Assembly: GCA_032718475.1 (NCBI GenBank)
Contig: JAUCBJ010007224.1
Coordinates: forward strand, 62,001 to 126,000
Direction of reading: 5' to 3'
DNA length: 64,000 bases
DNA from: Nemertoderma westbladi
Taxonomy: Eukaryota > Xenacoelomorpha > Nemertodermatida > Nemertodermatidae
Made by a program: the position numbers and the translations under genes. Under the pieces are notes generated by a model. That model had not been told where the DNA came from. It did not search any database and saw nothing but the letters and a program-made list of their open reading frames with translations. Each line of letters begins with the position of its first letter. The first letter of the stretch is position 1. Positions 54,571-64,000 of this stretch are shown one piece after another.

Positions 54571-56520
54571 ATGTTTCTAATGAAATCTTTTAGAAGGGGA
54601 ATTACAATAGGTCGAATTTGCACCATCCTATTGTCGCCATCTATCCAAGCACCAGTGACCCGATTGGTCTGCGTTCCTGGGTGGAGTAATTCGCGCAAAC
54701 CAGGTTAAGTACAACTTCAGTGAGTTTACAAACACTAACAAAGGTGTCCGTAGGGAGAACACTGATATTTTGTCTATGCTTATCTTTACAGCTTTTCTAT
54801 CCAGAATCATCAGTTCCTGGATTTGGGTAAACTGTCACTCAGGTAGCAATTGCATCAAATCCTGATGTACCCTAACTGCTTCCAGGAAGTCACCAACCGC
54901 CCCTCCATCTGCTGGTACTGCTGGTCCCCTGTAACGTTTTTCGATCATATATCCATGGCGAAGATCGATATCCATAACAACTGTTGGTGTGTAAATCGAA
55001 TCTATATTTGAAACTGTCAGAGGGAATTCCAATAATAGCCATTGTGCTTCTGGACAACCAAGAGATCTTACTTGCTGTGTTATTTGTTTGGATTCCTGTT
55101 GTTGGTCTTTATTTTCTTTATTAATATGTTGGCCGGTTATTTTAATATTTTAATATTCCTGGGCTGTGACTTTAATGGCATCCTGTTTATTCCCAGAAGT
55201 TAAATACAGGCTGCATTTCTCATCCGAACCATCTTCATATTTAGTGACGTAATCCGCTGAGGTATGGTGATCCGTTAATAAAGCATTGTCATTTGATTGA
55301 TGCAATGCAAACAATGAAGGAAAACATGGAGAAAATGCCTCATCTCCATCGGTTGGATACGTATGTCGACCAGCAACTAGAGGGGGGAGAAGTCTGATGG
55401 GTCTACCTCACCGGGGATCTCGTTCAGCTAAGATAAGCCAGATAAGCTTCTAGGGCCTCATTCGAATGTTTCAGTGGAATGATGTCATAGCTGTATCCTT
55501 CCTGCGTACTAGTTTTACGGTACCTACATACTCTTCTTTTGACACCTGGCCCCTTCCACAGAGCAGCTATGTACTTGTTTTTTTATATTTGACAATATTT
55601 GTTCCAGTTGTTCCCTGTCTCTTATTATACCTAACTGATGTGGTCAATGTCGCCTAGAGGTTTTTCGTGCGACTTTTCAATGTACTAAATTATGTATTCA
55701 TGGGCTCGCTGGTTGGCACGAGTATATAGCATCATGGCTGACTGAGTTATTGAATGTTGTAATTCAGGAGAATCTACAGCAGCTGATAGTAGCTTTTGCA
55801 CCTGCTTCCAAATAGGTGCAACTCCTGGATGCGTATCCATGTCGATAGTATGTGTATAAAAATATGTTGGAGGACCTTTTTGTTAGCAAGAACATTCGAT
55901 AATTCCAACACATTTCTATCACTATCAGTTTGATCAAAATTAAGTTGGCATTTGGCTTTGATGTTTGGAATGGTGGAGGACTTGCTAAGAAGGGCACCGA
56001 GCCCTCGTTTCATAACATATCTCAAGTCCATATATTGTAAATTGCAGTTCATCAGGGCATTGAATACAAAGACAAGGTAATTCGGATCAGTAGATGTAAG
56101 TGAATGGCCACTTAACAGGCCACCCACCAAGGGTGCGGTTCAGGTGATTCTTCCGGATTTACATTACTTTCACTATCTAACAAGTGATCTGTAGCTTCTG
56201 TTGGAGGTCTGGGAGTTACAAGAACATTCAATGATGACATTTGATCCCAATGTCTACTACACATAGCCGCTGTACATTCCCCTCTCTGGGCATCTATGAG
56301 TTGACTTTTTATTACAAAGTGCATTTGTCAGCAACAAAGTACAGCAAAGATAGCCCGAACCACGGAAATCTTTCGTTAGGGGATACAAATGTTTTTGGCA
56401 CTTTGTTTGGATTTCCTCCCATGTACTTACTGTAGGTAATCATCCTGCACCTTTGATTGTATATTGGTGATGGATTTACAATAGTAAGCGTCCACTTTCT
56501 ATTTATCAACACAGTATCTG
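54571..56520 (-). pseudogene. Helitron-like Rep/helicase remnant B, right flank of BEL-2
   Basis: Minus-strand frames contain HTSADYVTKYEDGSDEK near 55240 (Y-x3-Y catalytic tyrosines of a Rep), then RSLGCPEAQWLLLEFPL at about 55050 (the conserved EA-W-L-FPL segment between Rep and helicase) and MDIDLRHGYMIEKRYRG. Upstream frames at 55764-56130 (LQYMDLRYVMKRGLGALL) and 56112-56324 read as protein but are unrecognised. Multiple stops and shifts. It continues across BEL-2 into 42600-43248. Assignment rests on short motifs, so moderate certainty. Confidence 0.6.
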
Positions 56521-56539
56521 CGTGAGTAGCTCTCTGCGG

Positions 56540-58022
56540 GATTATAGATTATAGGGCGTCGGTGTTATAGAATGGTTGAAGGAATCAGCGAAATACTTAT
56601 GTATGCATCCGCCCTTCCTCATAAACTGTATGTCCCTCTCCGAGACGTAATGGGTGTCGCTTTAGAGTCCTAGACACTATATCGCCATCGGTGATGAAAC
56701 ATGTTGACCGATGATTCTATAGCCAAATAATATTGTAGGATTATCCGTGGAGGCGAGATAATCGCCCAATATACGCACCCTCTCCATTTCAACTGTGGGT
56801 CGATTACGCAAAAAGTGGCCAAAATTGTGTCAGACGTAATTTCGCCATTCCATGAGCCATAACTCAGCAGAAAATAACCCAAACCATATAAACCTAAATA
56901 TATTCCGATAGAGCGAATTTTCGCACATTTTGTGGCATTGGTTTTAAGCAATTTGACATATATTTTCCTTGGATTACAAGCACGAAATGGACATATGATG
57001 CGATGTCCGATGCTAAGTTTTTGAGATACAAACGATCATAACCAAATGTCAGTAAGAGATACTTCCAGTAAACTATATATCAGCTTAAAGCTTATTTCAT
57101 GATCTACAATCCAGTACTAGTCGTTACTGGGGTACACTTCTTTATAGTTTTGTTTTTGGAGGAATGAAAAATGCTACATGTTCGTTTTTATAAATTTTTT
57201 AGGTGTTGTAACGCTTGTTTTTGAAACATAACTCTTTATTGTGAAATGTGTTTGTTTCAAGGTAAGTATTTTCCGAAAGATCATTTTTTTGGCTATCCAT
57301 ACATATACGAATGAACGTTAATCGATAAGTCCAGCAGAAATTATGCCAAAAAGTTTGCCAAGTAGTTTTTTAACGTCATTGGAAATGTCCATCTTGTAAC
57401 GCCCTTATTTTTGCTCTAACTTTTCTTCCACAAATCGGATTCACTTAATGTAAAGTTCATTTATACCGCTTCTGAAAGCGCTATCTAATGATATACAAGG
57501 TCAAGCTTTCACGTTAACTTAATGAGATTGCTAAGCATGTCCACAGTTGTCCTGCATGTAACGGTATGTTACATAACGGTACCCATTGTAACGCTGTCTC
57601 ACTTGTAAAGCATGCACAGAAAGATGTAACGCAAATAAACTGTCGTTACAAATGAGACATAACGCATGTTTAAACAAGGAAATTTATATGAGATAAAGCG
57701 TTACCGACGAGACATACGTTTTTCGTCCATAACTTTTTTACTATTGGTAGAAAAAATAAACCACTATGAAATTTGAAATTAGCACGCTAAGGGCTTTTAG
57801 AATATGTATGATTTGATAGGGTTTGAGAAATTTTATTTTTTATTTTTTTAACCTGGAATTTGGCCATTTTTTGCGTAATCGACCCTGTGATTCAAACCTG
57901 TTGATGTTAGGGGTAGCTCCTTCTCCATATACGTCCGTATATTTGCTCCTCTTACTCTCCTTATAATCCCAACTTAGGTATGAGATATAGCTGGTTCCAG
58001 TTTTGAGCGTGTTATACTCCAC
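56540..58022 (-). pseudogene. Second copy of the Gag-like gene, split by a TIR element
   Basis: 56540-56797 encodes QLKWRGCVYWAIISPPRII and LQYYLAIESSVN, near identical to residues ~20-55 of the 4627-6615 ORF, followed by decayed versions of the next ~45 residues. 57885-57935 encodes VYGEGATPNINRFESQ, the preceding residues of the same protein. The 1087 bp between are the inserted element. Upstream (57936-58022) this copy has open sequence (SYISYLSWDYKESKRSKYTD) different from the first copy and perhaps closer to the original N-terminus. Confidence 0.85.
56798..57884. mobile_element. 1087-bp non-autonomous TIR transposon with 5-bp target duplication
   Basis: Ends are inverted repeats of about 28 bp: GGTCGATTACGCAAAAAGTGG on the left against GGTCGATTACGCAAAAAATGG read inward from the right, continuing CCAAA. 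CTGTG flanks both sides (56793-56797, 57885-57889). The unfilled site CAACTGTGACTCGAA at about 6550 in the first Gag-like copy carries a single CTGTG. No transposase frame inside; GTAACGC words recur in the interior. Superfamily unassigned. Confidence 0.93.
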
Positions 58023-58104
58023 GTGGGTTTGTCTGAGTTCTCAATTACCAAATATTCAAGTTTATTGAGTTTATTAAGTTTATTGAGTTTATATTAAGTT
58101 TATT

Positions 58105-58430
58105 CAAGTACTGCGTGCCGTGCCAGTAGCAGAAAGCTGCCTGTGCAATTACTTTGGACTCAGGCAGGTGAGTCAAACTGTAAGGCCTACAGAGCTAACC
58201 AGTACTGTACCACCAGTACATCAAATCACCAAATTATAGAGTGTGCTATTGGCACCTAGTATATTTACTTGCGCATACTGACAAACAGCATCAGCTCGCA
58301 CCTACAAGAGATACAGGTTGACCCGGGTTTTTCCTGTCTGAATCTGAGATATTTGGTCCTAAATTTTATGGCGTCCCAGGACGGCGTCACGCTTCACCCT
58401 GATCTAAGGAACTTACGGCGGGCAATGGCA
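58105..58430 (+). repeat. Copy of the repeat at 1655-2005
   Basis: Same order of blocks as 1655-2005 but without oligo-G tracts. Its right end overlaps the 3' end of the next coding remnant, marking an element boundary. A TTTATTGAGTT short repeat precedes it (58055-58100). Confidence 0.65.
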
Positions 58431-59424
58431 GCCTTCATCATGATCTTCTCCATGTGGGCATATCCTGGCACTAATAAAAGTTTATTCACCCATTCAGGAT
58501 GGTCACTAAGCAAGTTTAAGGCAAGGGACATAGGACTCCCATCCATTACCATAGCCACCCACTCCCTACTGCAGCTCGGGTCACAGACACCACTATTTTG
58601 CATTGTCCTCTCCATTATAGACTCCACAGCAGCATACGAGCTCGGATCGCCTTCAATGGGTGAATGGACCTGTACATCCGTAAACAGTGGACCAGGGGTG
58701 GCTTCAATGGTGCCTCGATCCTCCAACAATGATATGAGTCTTTCATACGTTTTGTCATTGAATATCGTTGATTATGACTTGAGGTGACCCTTCAGGACAG
58801 ATAATTCCGACAGGACAAACAGGGAATGAATCGAACTAAACAATGTTTTGTTTTGGTTCAAAAATGAGTCTAGTGTGCTATCTAATTTTTCTCCAAGCTC
58901 TAAATGTTTCATGTTCATCTGTTGGTATTTATGTTTTGGTGGGTGATTAATCGAAAGGACGGTTGTGACCTTTGATACAGGTAGCGGTAGATGTTTTTGA
59001 TTATATACATGGTACGTTTTACCAACAAACTGCATGTTGTCAATTAGTACTGAAATATCTCCATCCCCAAATGATTGTTGAGTATTTGCTGAATATTTCA
59101 GCATCCTAGTTACCGTCATGTAACTGAGTAACACACTACATTCTCCAAAGTTGCTAGTTTACCATTATATTTGGAGTGTATAGAAGATAATATAAGTTCA
59201 TATAATTTGACAGCAATAGTTTTAGATCTTTTCGTTTTAGAGGTCGTCAAATCTTTATTGTCCACACCAGTCAGGTCATACAAAAAATCCCGCACGTCAC
59301 CTTCCCGAATCACCTTGTCTGGATCATATTCCAACAAATCATTTAAATCGTAGCGCGATCTGCTCAACTGGGTGGCACAAATTTCTCGCAGCTTGCTTCC
59401 TGGTGATTTAGATCCAGCAGCCAC
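58394..59424 (-). pseudogene. Transposon-associated gene remnant, family not identified
   Basis: Three consecutive minus-strand frames join into one protein: GSKLREICATQLSRSRYDLN and KLATLENVVCYSVT (59116-59424); VLIDNMQFVGKTYHVYNQKH and VTTVLSINHPPKHKYQQMNM (58772-59134); CSREWVAMVMDGSPMSLALN and VNKLLLVPGYAHMEKIMMKA (58394-58729). The DNMQ-GKTYHV and DGSP...LVPGYAHMEK blocks resemble large uncharacterised proteins common in invertebrate and cnidarian genomes, but I cannot name the family. At least two frameshifts. Confidence 0.5.
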
Positions 59425-59579
59425 GGTATTATTACAGGTGGTGACTGGAGGGGATTGTGATACAGTAGAAAATATGCTATCAACGAAATTACAGAAACAA
59501 ATAGCTCAACAAGATCTTGTAGATCCCTTCTTTATCATTTAATTTAATCTAATCACACCAATAGTTTAGGCACATATTA

Positions 59580-59830
59580 TGCCAATTTTAGCCAATTTGT
59601 TGGATAATCTACATATTCAAATTGTACAGGCACGAAGTAAAGGAAATTTCTTAATATTGGGTGATTTAAACGGACAAATGGGAACAAGGAAGACGACACC
59701 GCATATACTGTAAGTCACAACATTATTGGGCAATACAATCTGACAGATATCAACCAAAATGGAAAAATACTGCTGGACTTCTACCAGGCTTCCAATATAG
59801 CCATAGCAAATACATTCTCCAGACATAAAG
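59580..59830 (+). pseudogene. LINE endonuclease (APE-type) fragment
   Basis: Across frames reads FLILGDLNGQMGT, DDTAYTVSHNIIGQYNLTDI and NQNGKILLDFYQASNIAIAN with TFSRHKG. The GD(L/F)N, G-x-N-x-NG and NT-F-H blocks are those of LINE apurinic endonucleases. The first part is in a different frame, and no RT follows. Confidence 0.75.
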
Positions 59831-59990
59831 GTACTATTGCATATTGTTTGAAGTAGTTTTTGGTCTGTATTGACATGAAAATGATCAGCACCATGTAATT
59901 ACAGTTTGCATCTCTCAGCTGCCCACAGAATAGCCAATAACCCTTGCTCACAAACAGCCCACCTCGTTTCAGCATCATTCAAAAATCGTG
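59830..59990 (-). pseudogene. Ty3/gypsy RNase H fragment
   Basis: Reads SRFLNDAETRWAVCEQGLLA, ILWAAERCKL-stop-LHGADHF and VNTDQKLLQTI, the typical E-LA-W-F-YL-G-TD block of gypsy RNase H with one stop codon. Only ~55 residues remain, abutting the oppositely oriented LINE fragment. Confidence 0.75.
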
Positions 59991-60110
59991 ATCCACATAT
60001 GATGATCATGCATCATATAGAAACCAAGGCTGTTTTTTCATTTTTTTTTTAAGCCTGTTATAACGTCATTAAATCCAAATAGTTGTCCCCATCATCACAT
60101 TTGATATTGT

Positions 60111-60371
60111 TTGGTATTCGGATGGGATCCAGTGTTTAAAATCAATATATTAGAATCAACTCCACTTTACAATTTTTTCATGAAAGAGGGATTGGCTGAT
60201 AATAATAAAGACGGTGAGGGATTGTCTGATAATAATAAAGACAGTGAGGGATTGTCTGATAATGATGGACTATGCGATATAGACATTGGTCTGGAATTGT
60301 TTGATAAATACAATTTTGGAGGGGGAACTTGTGATATTATTGACTTTGGTGACGATGATTTTGGAGGATGA
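60111..60371 (+). CDS. Short acidic repetitive ORF, uncertain
   Basis: 86 codons with three GLSDNNKDSE-type repeats (residues ~29-53) and a Gly/Asp-rich end. No domain or copy is known to me. It lies directly before the PCFLC remnant on the same strand and could be its upstream part. Confidence 0.3.
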   Translation: MVFGWDPVFKINILESTPLYNFFMKEGLADNNKDGEGLSDNNKDSEGLSDNDGLCDIDIGLELFDKYNFGGGTCDIIDFGDDDFGG

Positions 60372-60419
60372 TTTTTTTTACTTTACTTTACTTTTTTTGA
60401 TAATAATGAAATTGTAGGA

Positions 60420-61060
60420 CATACTAAACTAGCTAGCTCCAGAAACTACGTTTGCGTGGTATAAAACTCGTGAAAAGGAATACCTTCCATTATTTACTAA
60501 GGATGGCTCATTAGTTTATTGTACCAATGTCAGTGGACTTATAGGGTAATTTGGGGCCATTTGATCCTAATGACTGGCATGGTGTTTATTCATAGACTCC
60601 TCAAAAATACGCCTCAAAGCTGTACTCTTACATAATGGAAATATCTTTGCTTCTATCCCTTTGGCTCATTCAACTCACTTAAAAGAGACCTATGAAAGTA
60701 TGGAGGTCTTTACTAAAATCAAGTACGCTGATCATGAGTGGTATATTTGTCATCATTTACTAAAGTTACCATCATGTTACTAAAGTTTACTAATATGTTA
60801 TTGGGACAGAAATCAGGATTTACAAAGTTTCCCTGTTTTTTGTGTGAGTGGGATAGTAGGGATAGGGCAAGCCATTGGACAAAGAATATTTTGAAACAGC
60901 GAACTCTAACCCCTGGAGATAAAAATGTTATAAACCCCCGACTAATCCCCAATCCATCAAAGATACTGCCACCTCGACTTCATATCAAATTTGGACTAAT
61001 GAAACAATTTGTAAAGGCCCTCAATAAAGAAGGTGACTGTTTCCAGTACATACAAGATAA
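60420..61060 (+). pseudogene. PCFLC-motif gene remnant (repetitive invertebrate family)
   Basis: Frames read EYLPLFTKDGSLVYCTNVSG, then after shifts KYADHEWYIC, then in 60780-61060 LLGQKSGFTKFPCFLCEWDS, RLIPNPSKILPPRLHIKFGL and MKQFVKALNKEGDCFQYI. I recognise this as a widespread, multicopy family in invertebrate genomes (Cys motif PCFLC-WDSR, then PPLHIKLGLMKNFVKA), with no named function. It ends abruptly near 61060 where the opposite-strand Rep begins, so one truncated the other. Confidence 0.65.
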
Positions 61061-62523
61061 CACCCCCGGTTCCTTTGTTTTCTTAACAATATGTTTTTTA
61101 TGTTCTTCTTTCCCGGCAGCGTATTTTAATAAATACGATTTTTGGAATCGCGAATTAACTACTTGCACATTGCAAGCAGCTCTCATAATAACAAACAAAA
61201 GCGGTACCGTCGGTGTGAAAAACTCAGAGCCCAATGCTGGGTAAGTGTGTATTCCAGCAATAAACGGGTTCAACCAGGAGTCTGTCACATCGTCATTCCT
61301 GTATCCTGCCAATCCAAGATCTACTAATTTATTGAAAGTTTTTTCTGTATATAAGTTTTTGTGTTCTATAAAATCAAACTTCCCAGAATCTGGATATTTT
61401 TTGTATCTACAAATAAACCCGCTTTTTTGCAATCGTGAGTCTGAAAAAGTTGAAATTTATTTAAAAACTCCCCATAATCATTAAAATCCCCAATTGCGTA
61501 ATCTGTATTAAAATCTTCGTGGAACAGACTCTTGGATTGGCAGCAAACACGTTTCTGATGATCTAGAGTGGATTCACCCGGATGTAAGGATAGCCCCATA
61601 TGAACATGGGGTTTGTTACCTAGAGCACTTTGGCTTTGGAATTCATACCTCCACCATATCCTTTTAATTTTGCCCATTGGCTCTTGCGGACTGTATTGGA
61701 TCCAGTCTGCAACATGGCTCACAGTCCGATGCCAAGCCTGGGCGAGACGCACACCGTAACTTTCGAGTTTCTCTTGGAAAAACTCGGTGTGGCCGAACAC
61801 TTCTTTAATTCTATTATAAAGAGGGGCGACGCCTGGTGTTTCCGAATCATTACAAGTGAATCTAACAAAATAATCCCAGGGTGCCTCCCTCGTCAGGGCT
61901 GCGAGTTCCTTTAATTTTCTACGAGAATCTGCCTCGTCAAAATTTATCTTATTTTCTTGCAACTTAAACTCAGCAGTTCTCTTGGTTAGAAACTCAAGCC
62001 CTTTAGTACGAGCTATAAACTGCTGCGAGTTTAACTTCCGGTTAAGTAGAACATCAAAAATAAACCCTACATAAGGCAGACACCTAGAAGTATGCAAACT
62101 CCAATCCCTTAACCTAATACCTAAATGGTCCTCTAGGGTCGCCACCACCATTCTGTTTGTACCCCTGTTTGAAAAGAGCAGGGATGGCAGAGCGCCCAAA
62201 ACAGACCCATTTATCATTGCCCAAAAAATACGTGGAAAAAGAATGCCCTCAATTTGTAGCAATGACACAATAACATCAGGGTTTAATGAAATAATATGGC
62301 TTAGCAGTCTATTAACATTAGATTGAGCATAGGGTGCATGGACTCGGCGCAATGTTCCCAGCTGTTGGTTGAGGATAATATGGACTCTCGAGGAGATATT
62401 GACATCGTAGATGGGCACTTTCTGAGAATTGGATAAGAGAGTGGATGCATCGGATGGTACAGAACCACAGAACCAATGCTGGTGGCCTAACAGCCTAAGT
62501 ATTGGCCTACTATGTACTGGCAT
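61056..62523 (-). pseudogene. Helitron-like rolling-circle Rep C (HUH nuclease), one frameshift
   Basis: Residues 1-215 are an uncharacterised N-terminus (VNRLLSHIISLNPDVIVSLL, GLEFLTKRTAEFKLQENKIN). Then APWDYFVRFTCNDSETPGVA, HRTVSHVADWIQYSPQEPMG and YEFQSQSALGNKPHVHMGLS; HVH near residue 304 is the HUH metal site. The 386-codon frame ends at 61366. An A6 run near 61426 is the likely indel, after which another frame continues (GFICRYKKYPDSGKFDFIEH) to YLLKYAAGKEEHK at ~61110-61136, with the paired catalytic tyrosines Y-x3-Y of Helitron Reps. It stops at ~61056, before any helicase domain. Initiates rolling-circle transposition by nicking ssDNA. Confidence 0.8.
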
Positions 62524-62610
62524 TGATATAGCATAGAAGCAGCGACAGGTAGACAGACCTATGTTTACAAAGTACTTACGCTTACACCTAAAATCAAAGC
62601 AATTAATTAC

Positions 62611-63730
62611 GGGGGGGGGTCATATTGACCCTTCCTTCTAAAATCTACAAATATTAACGAAAACGTCTGAGTTGTTGTTTGTACGTAGGTATCACTAGTC
62701 TGGATCCGCCCGAAAAAAAATTTCGAAAAAATGTACTGGGGTGGTAATTTGCAGCACCAAAATTACAAGTAGTGCACAATTTTCACAAAATTTGAAAGTT
62801 ACATTTTTCGGCTAATTGTTTTTCAATACAGGTTTTCTGGGGCGCAAAATACATTGGAAAATATTTAAAAATGATATAATTACCTTAAATGGCTGTTTAG
62901 TCCCCTCTGTATAGGAAAAAAATGAAAAAACAATTAACCAGCACTTTTCAGTTAGAACACAAAATTTTTAATTCACTTATACGATGCAATAAATTCACAT
63001 TTTCAGGTTTTCTAGGGCGCTGATTCTAATGGAATACATTTCAAATATGCCAGATCATTGCTACTTGTATTTTTCGGCATAATTTGGCAAATTTTGATGC
63101 TAGCACCAAATTTTGTACCCATCACCAAAAAGTACAAGTTTGCGATCCCCAGTGATGTTTTTATTGATTCCATCGGATTCAGGACCCTCATAAACCCGCA
63201 TAACGCAAGAAACAAGATGATATTATCTACTGATCAATTTACTCATTTTCCAAAATTTGGTGCTGGCACAACAATTTTCACCCACTGGCGAAAAATACAA
63301 GTTTGAAAACTCTTATGAAATTTTTACTGATTCCATTGAATTCAGAACCCTAACAAACCGGTATAACGCAAGAAACAAGGTGACACAATCAATTGATATA
63401 TTTGATGGTTTTCAAAATTTGGTGCTAGCACCACCACCCCGTGCCAAAATAGGAAATCAATTTTGGAAAATCACCATGGACCATGTTTTGCATGGTTATC
63501 TATCAGGTCAATACAAACCCAAAAATAGTATTTTTAAAATATTATGTCGTTTGGTTTTTGAGATATTGGCATTTTTCATTTTTTGAAAAAATACCAGCAC
63601 TTTTCAAAATTATGTACCAGAAAAAATTAAATCACCATGACCAATTGTTATTTAAAAGTTAAATTCAGGTCAAGAGAAATCCAAAAATAGTATTTTTTAA
63701 ATATTCTGTCGTTTGGTTGTATGAATGTAT
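62611..63730 (+). repeat. Oligo-G palindrome, 29.8-kb repeat copy and ~160-bp array
   Basis: G9 then TCATATTGACCC (62611-62630), then the inverted copy of 29829-30230 to ~63020. Units follow with palindromic cores near 63103 (TGCTAGCACCAAA), 63263 (TTTGGTGCTGGCAC) and 63425 (TTTGGTGCTAGCACC), spaced 160-162 bp. A further repeat of AAAAATAGTATTTTT at 63521 and 63683 is again 162 bp. The first core is flanked by inverted arms (ACTTGTATTTTTCGG against CCAAAAAGTACAAGT), so the array starts with an inverted unit. Confidence 0.8.
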
Positions 63731-64000
63731 GAATAGGGTTGTGTTTAGAGTATAGGTACCAGTATAAAATTTATTACAGGTACCGCACCGGTAATTATAT
63801 ATATTGCAAATCTATACGGTAAACTACCGACAGACCGGTACGTTCCCAGCAGAAATGTCACAATATAAAAGGATGTTTGCAGGTTTGGCCAATTAAATGT
63901 CAGAACGCGGTTTGACATTGACAGTTTGATTCAGCCGGTAAACATATAGGTTTGTGCCAAAAATTAAATTAAATTTGGCGGAAAAACAATAATAATGACT
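63731..64000. other. No gene recognised
   Basis: AT-rich end of the window with ACCGGTA words. Confidence 0.5.

Noticed and set aside
60738-61244. 168-codon plus-strand ORF as one continuous gene
   Set aside because: Only the part up to ~61060 resembles the PCFLC family; the remainder is antisense of Rep C.

Overview
This window is eukaryotic and almost certainly from an animal, probably a marine invertebrate. It carries two BEL/Pao LTR retrotransposons (a metazoan-restricted group), Ty3/gypsy elements, rolling-circle (Helitron-like) Rep remnants, LINE fragments, tRNA-derived repeats, long oligo-G/C tracts, and very frequent TAGGCCTA and ACCGGTA motifs. The species cannot be named from the sequence. 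No conserved single-copy host gene is recognisable. Nearly every readable coding stretch belongs to a mobile element, so this is a transposon-rich accessory or heterochromatin-like region.

Layout. 1-6.7 kb: a Ty3/gypsy integrase cut by the window edge, a repeat shared with 58.1-58.4 kb, a tRNA-derived SINE, and an intact 662-codon zinc-knuckle Gag-like ORF. 6.7-13.6 kb: gene-poor repeats, including a GC-rich non-LTR fragment, a 43-bp x 22 satellite with higher-order structure and a foldback element with oligo-G arms. 13.6-17.9 kb: nearly complete Ty3/gypsy element with intact pol, directly followed by a foldback of two head-to-head tRNA-like units. 19.3-20.5 kb: intact single-exon Tc1/mariner/IS630-type transposase with an N-terminal RING finger. 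22.4-29.2 kb: satellite plus a BEL/Pao element (BEL-1) with a long RT ORF, a frameshifted gag and a truncated integrase. 30.3-32.4 kb: candidate spliced gene, unidentified. 33.7-38.6 kb: a second, very different Ty3/gypsy element (gypsy-2) with a 1452-codon gag-pol ORF. 39.7-41.7 kb: Helitron-like Rep remnant beside a ~160-bp repeat array. 43.2-54.6 kb: young 11.3-kb BEL/Pao element (BEL-2) with 1247-bp LTRs and a 5-bp target duplication; it has lost its RT and is inserted in older Helitron-like sequence. 54.6-64 kb: mosaic of Helitron-like remnants, a second copy of the Gag-like gene split by a 1.09-kb TIR transposon, LINE and gypsy scraps, another Rep gene and another ~160-bp array.

The genes do not form a host pathway; the organising principle is nested insertion. 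BEL-2 went into a Helitron-like remnant, the TIR element went into a copy of the Gag-like gene (the unfilled site is also in the window), and a PCFLC-motif gene fragment abuts a Rep gene. Two of three Rep remnants have the same neighbourhood: oligo-G run, short TCA-TGACC palindrome, then ~160-bp repeats with a TTTGGTGC-GCACCAAA core. That is the clearest candidate for one element family behind several unexplained repeats. The RING-fused transposase is the most unusual single gene.
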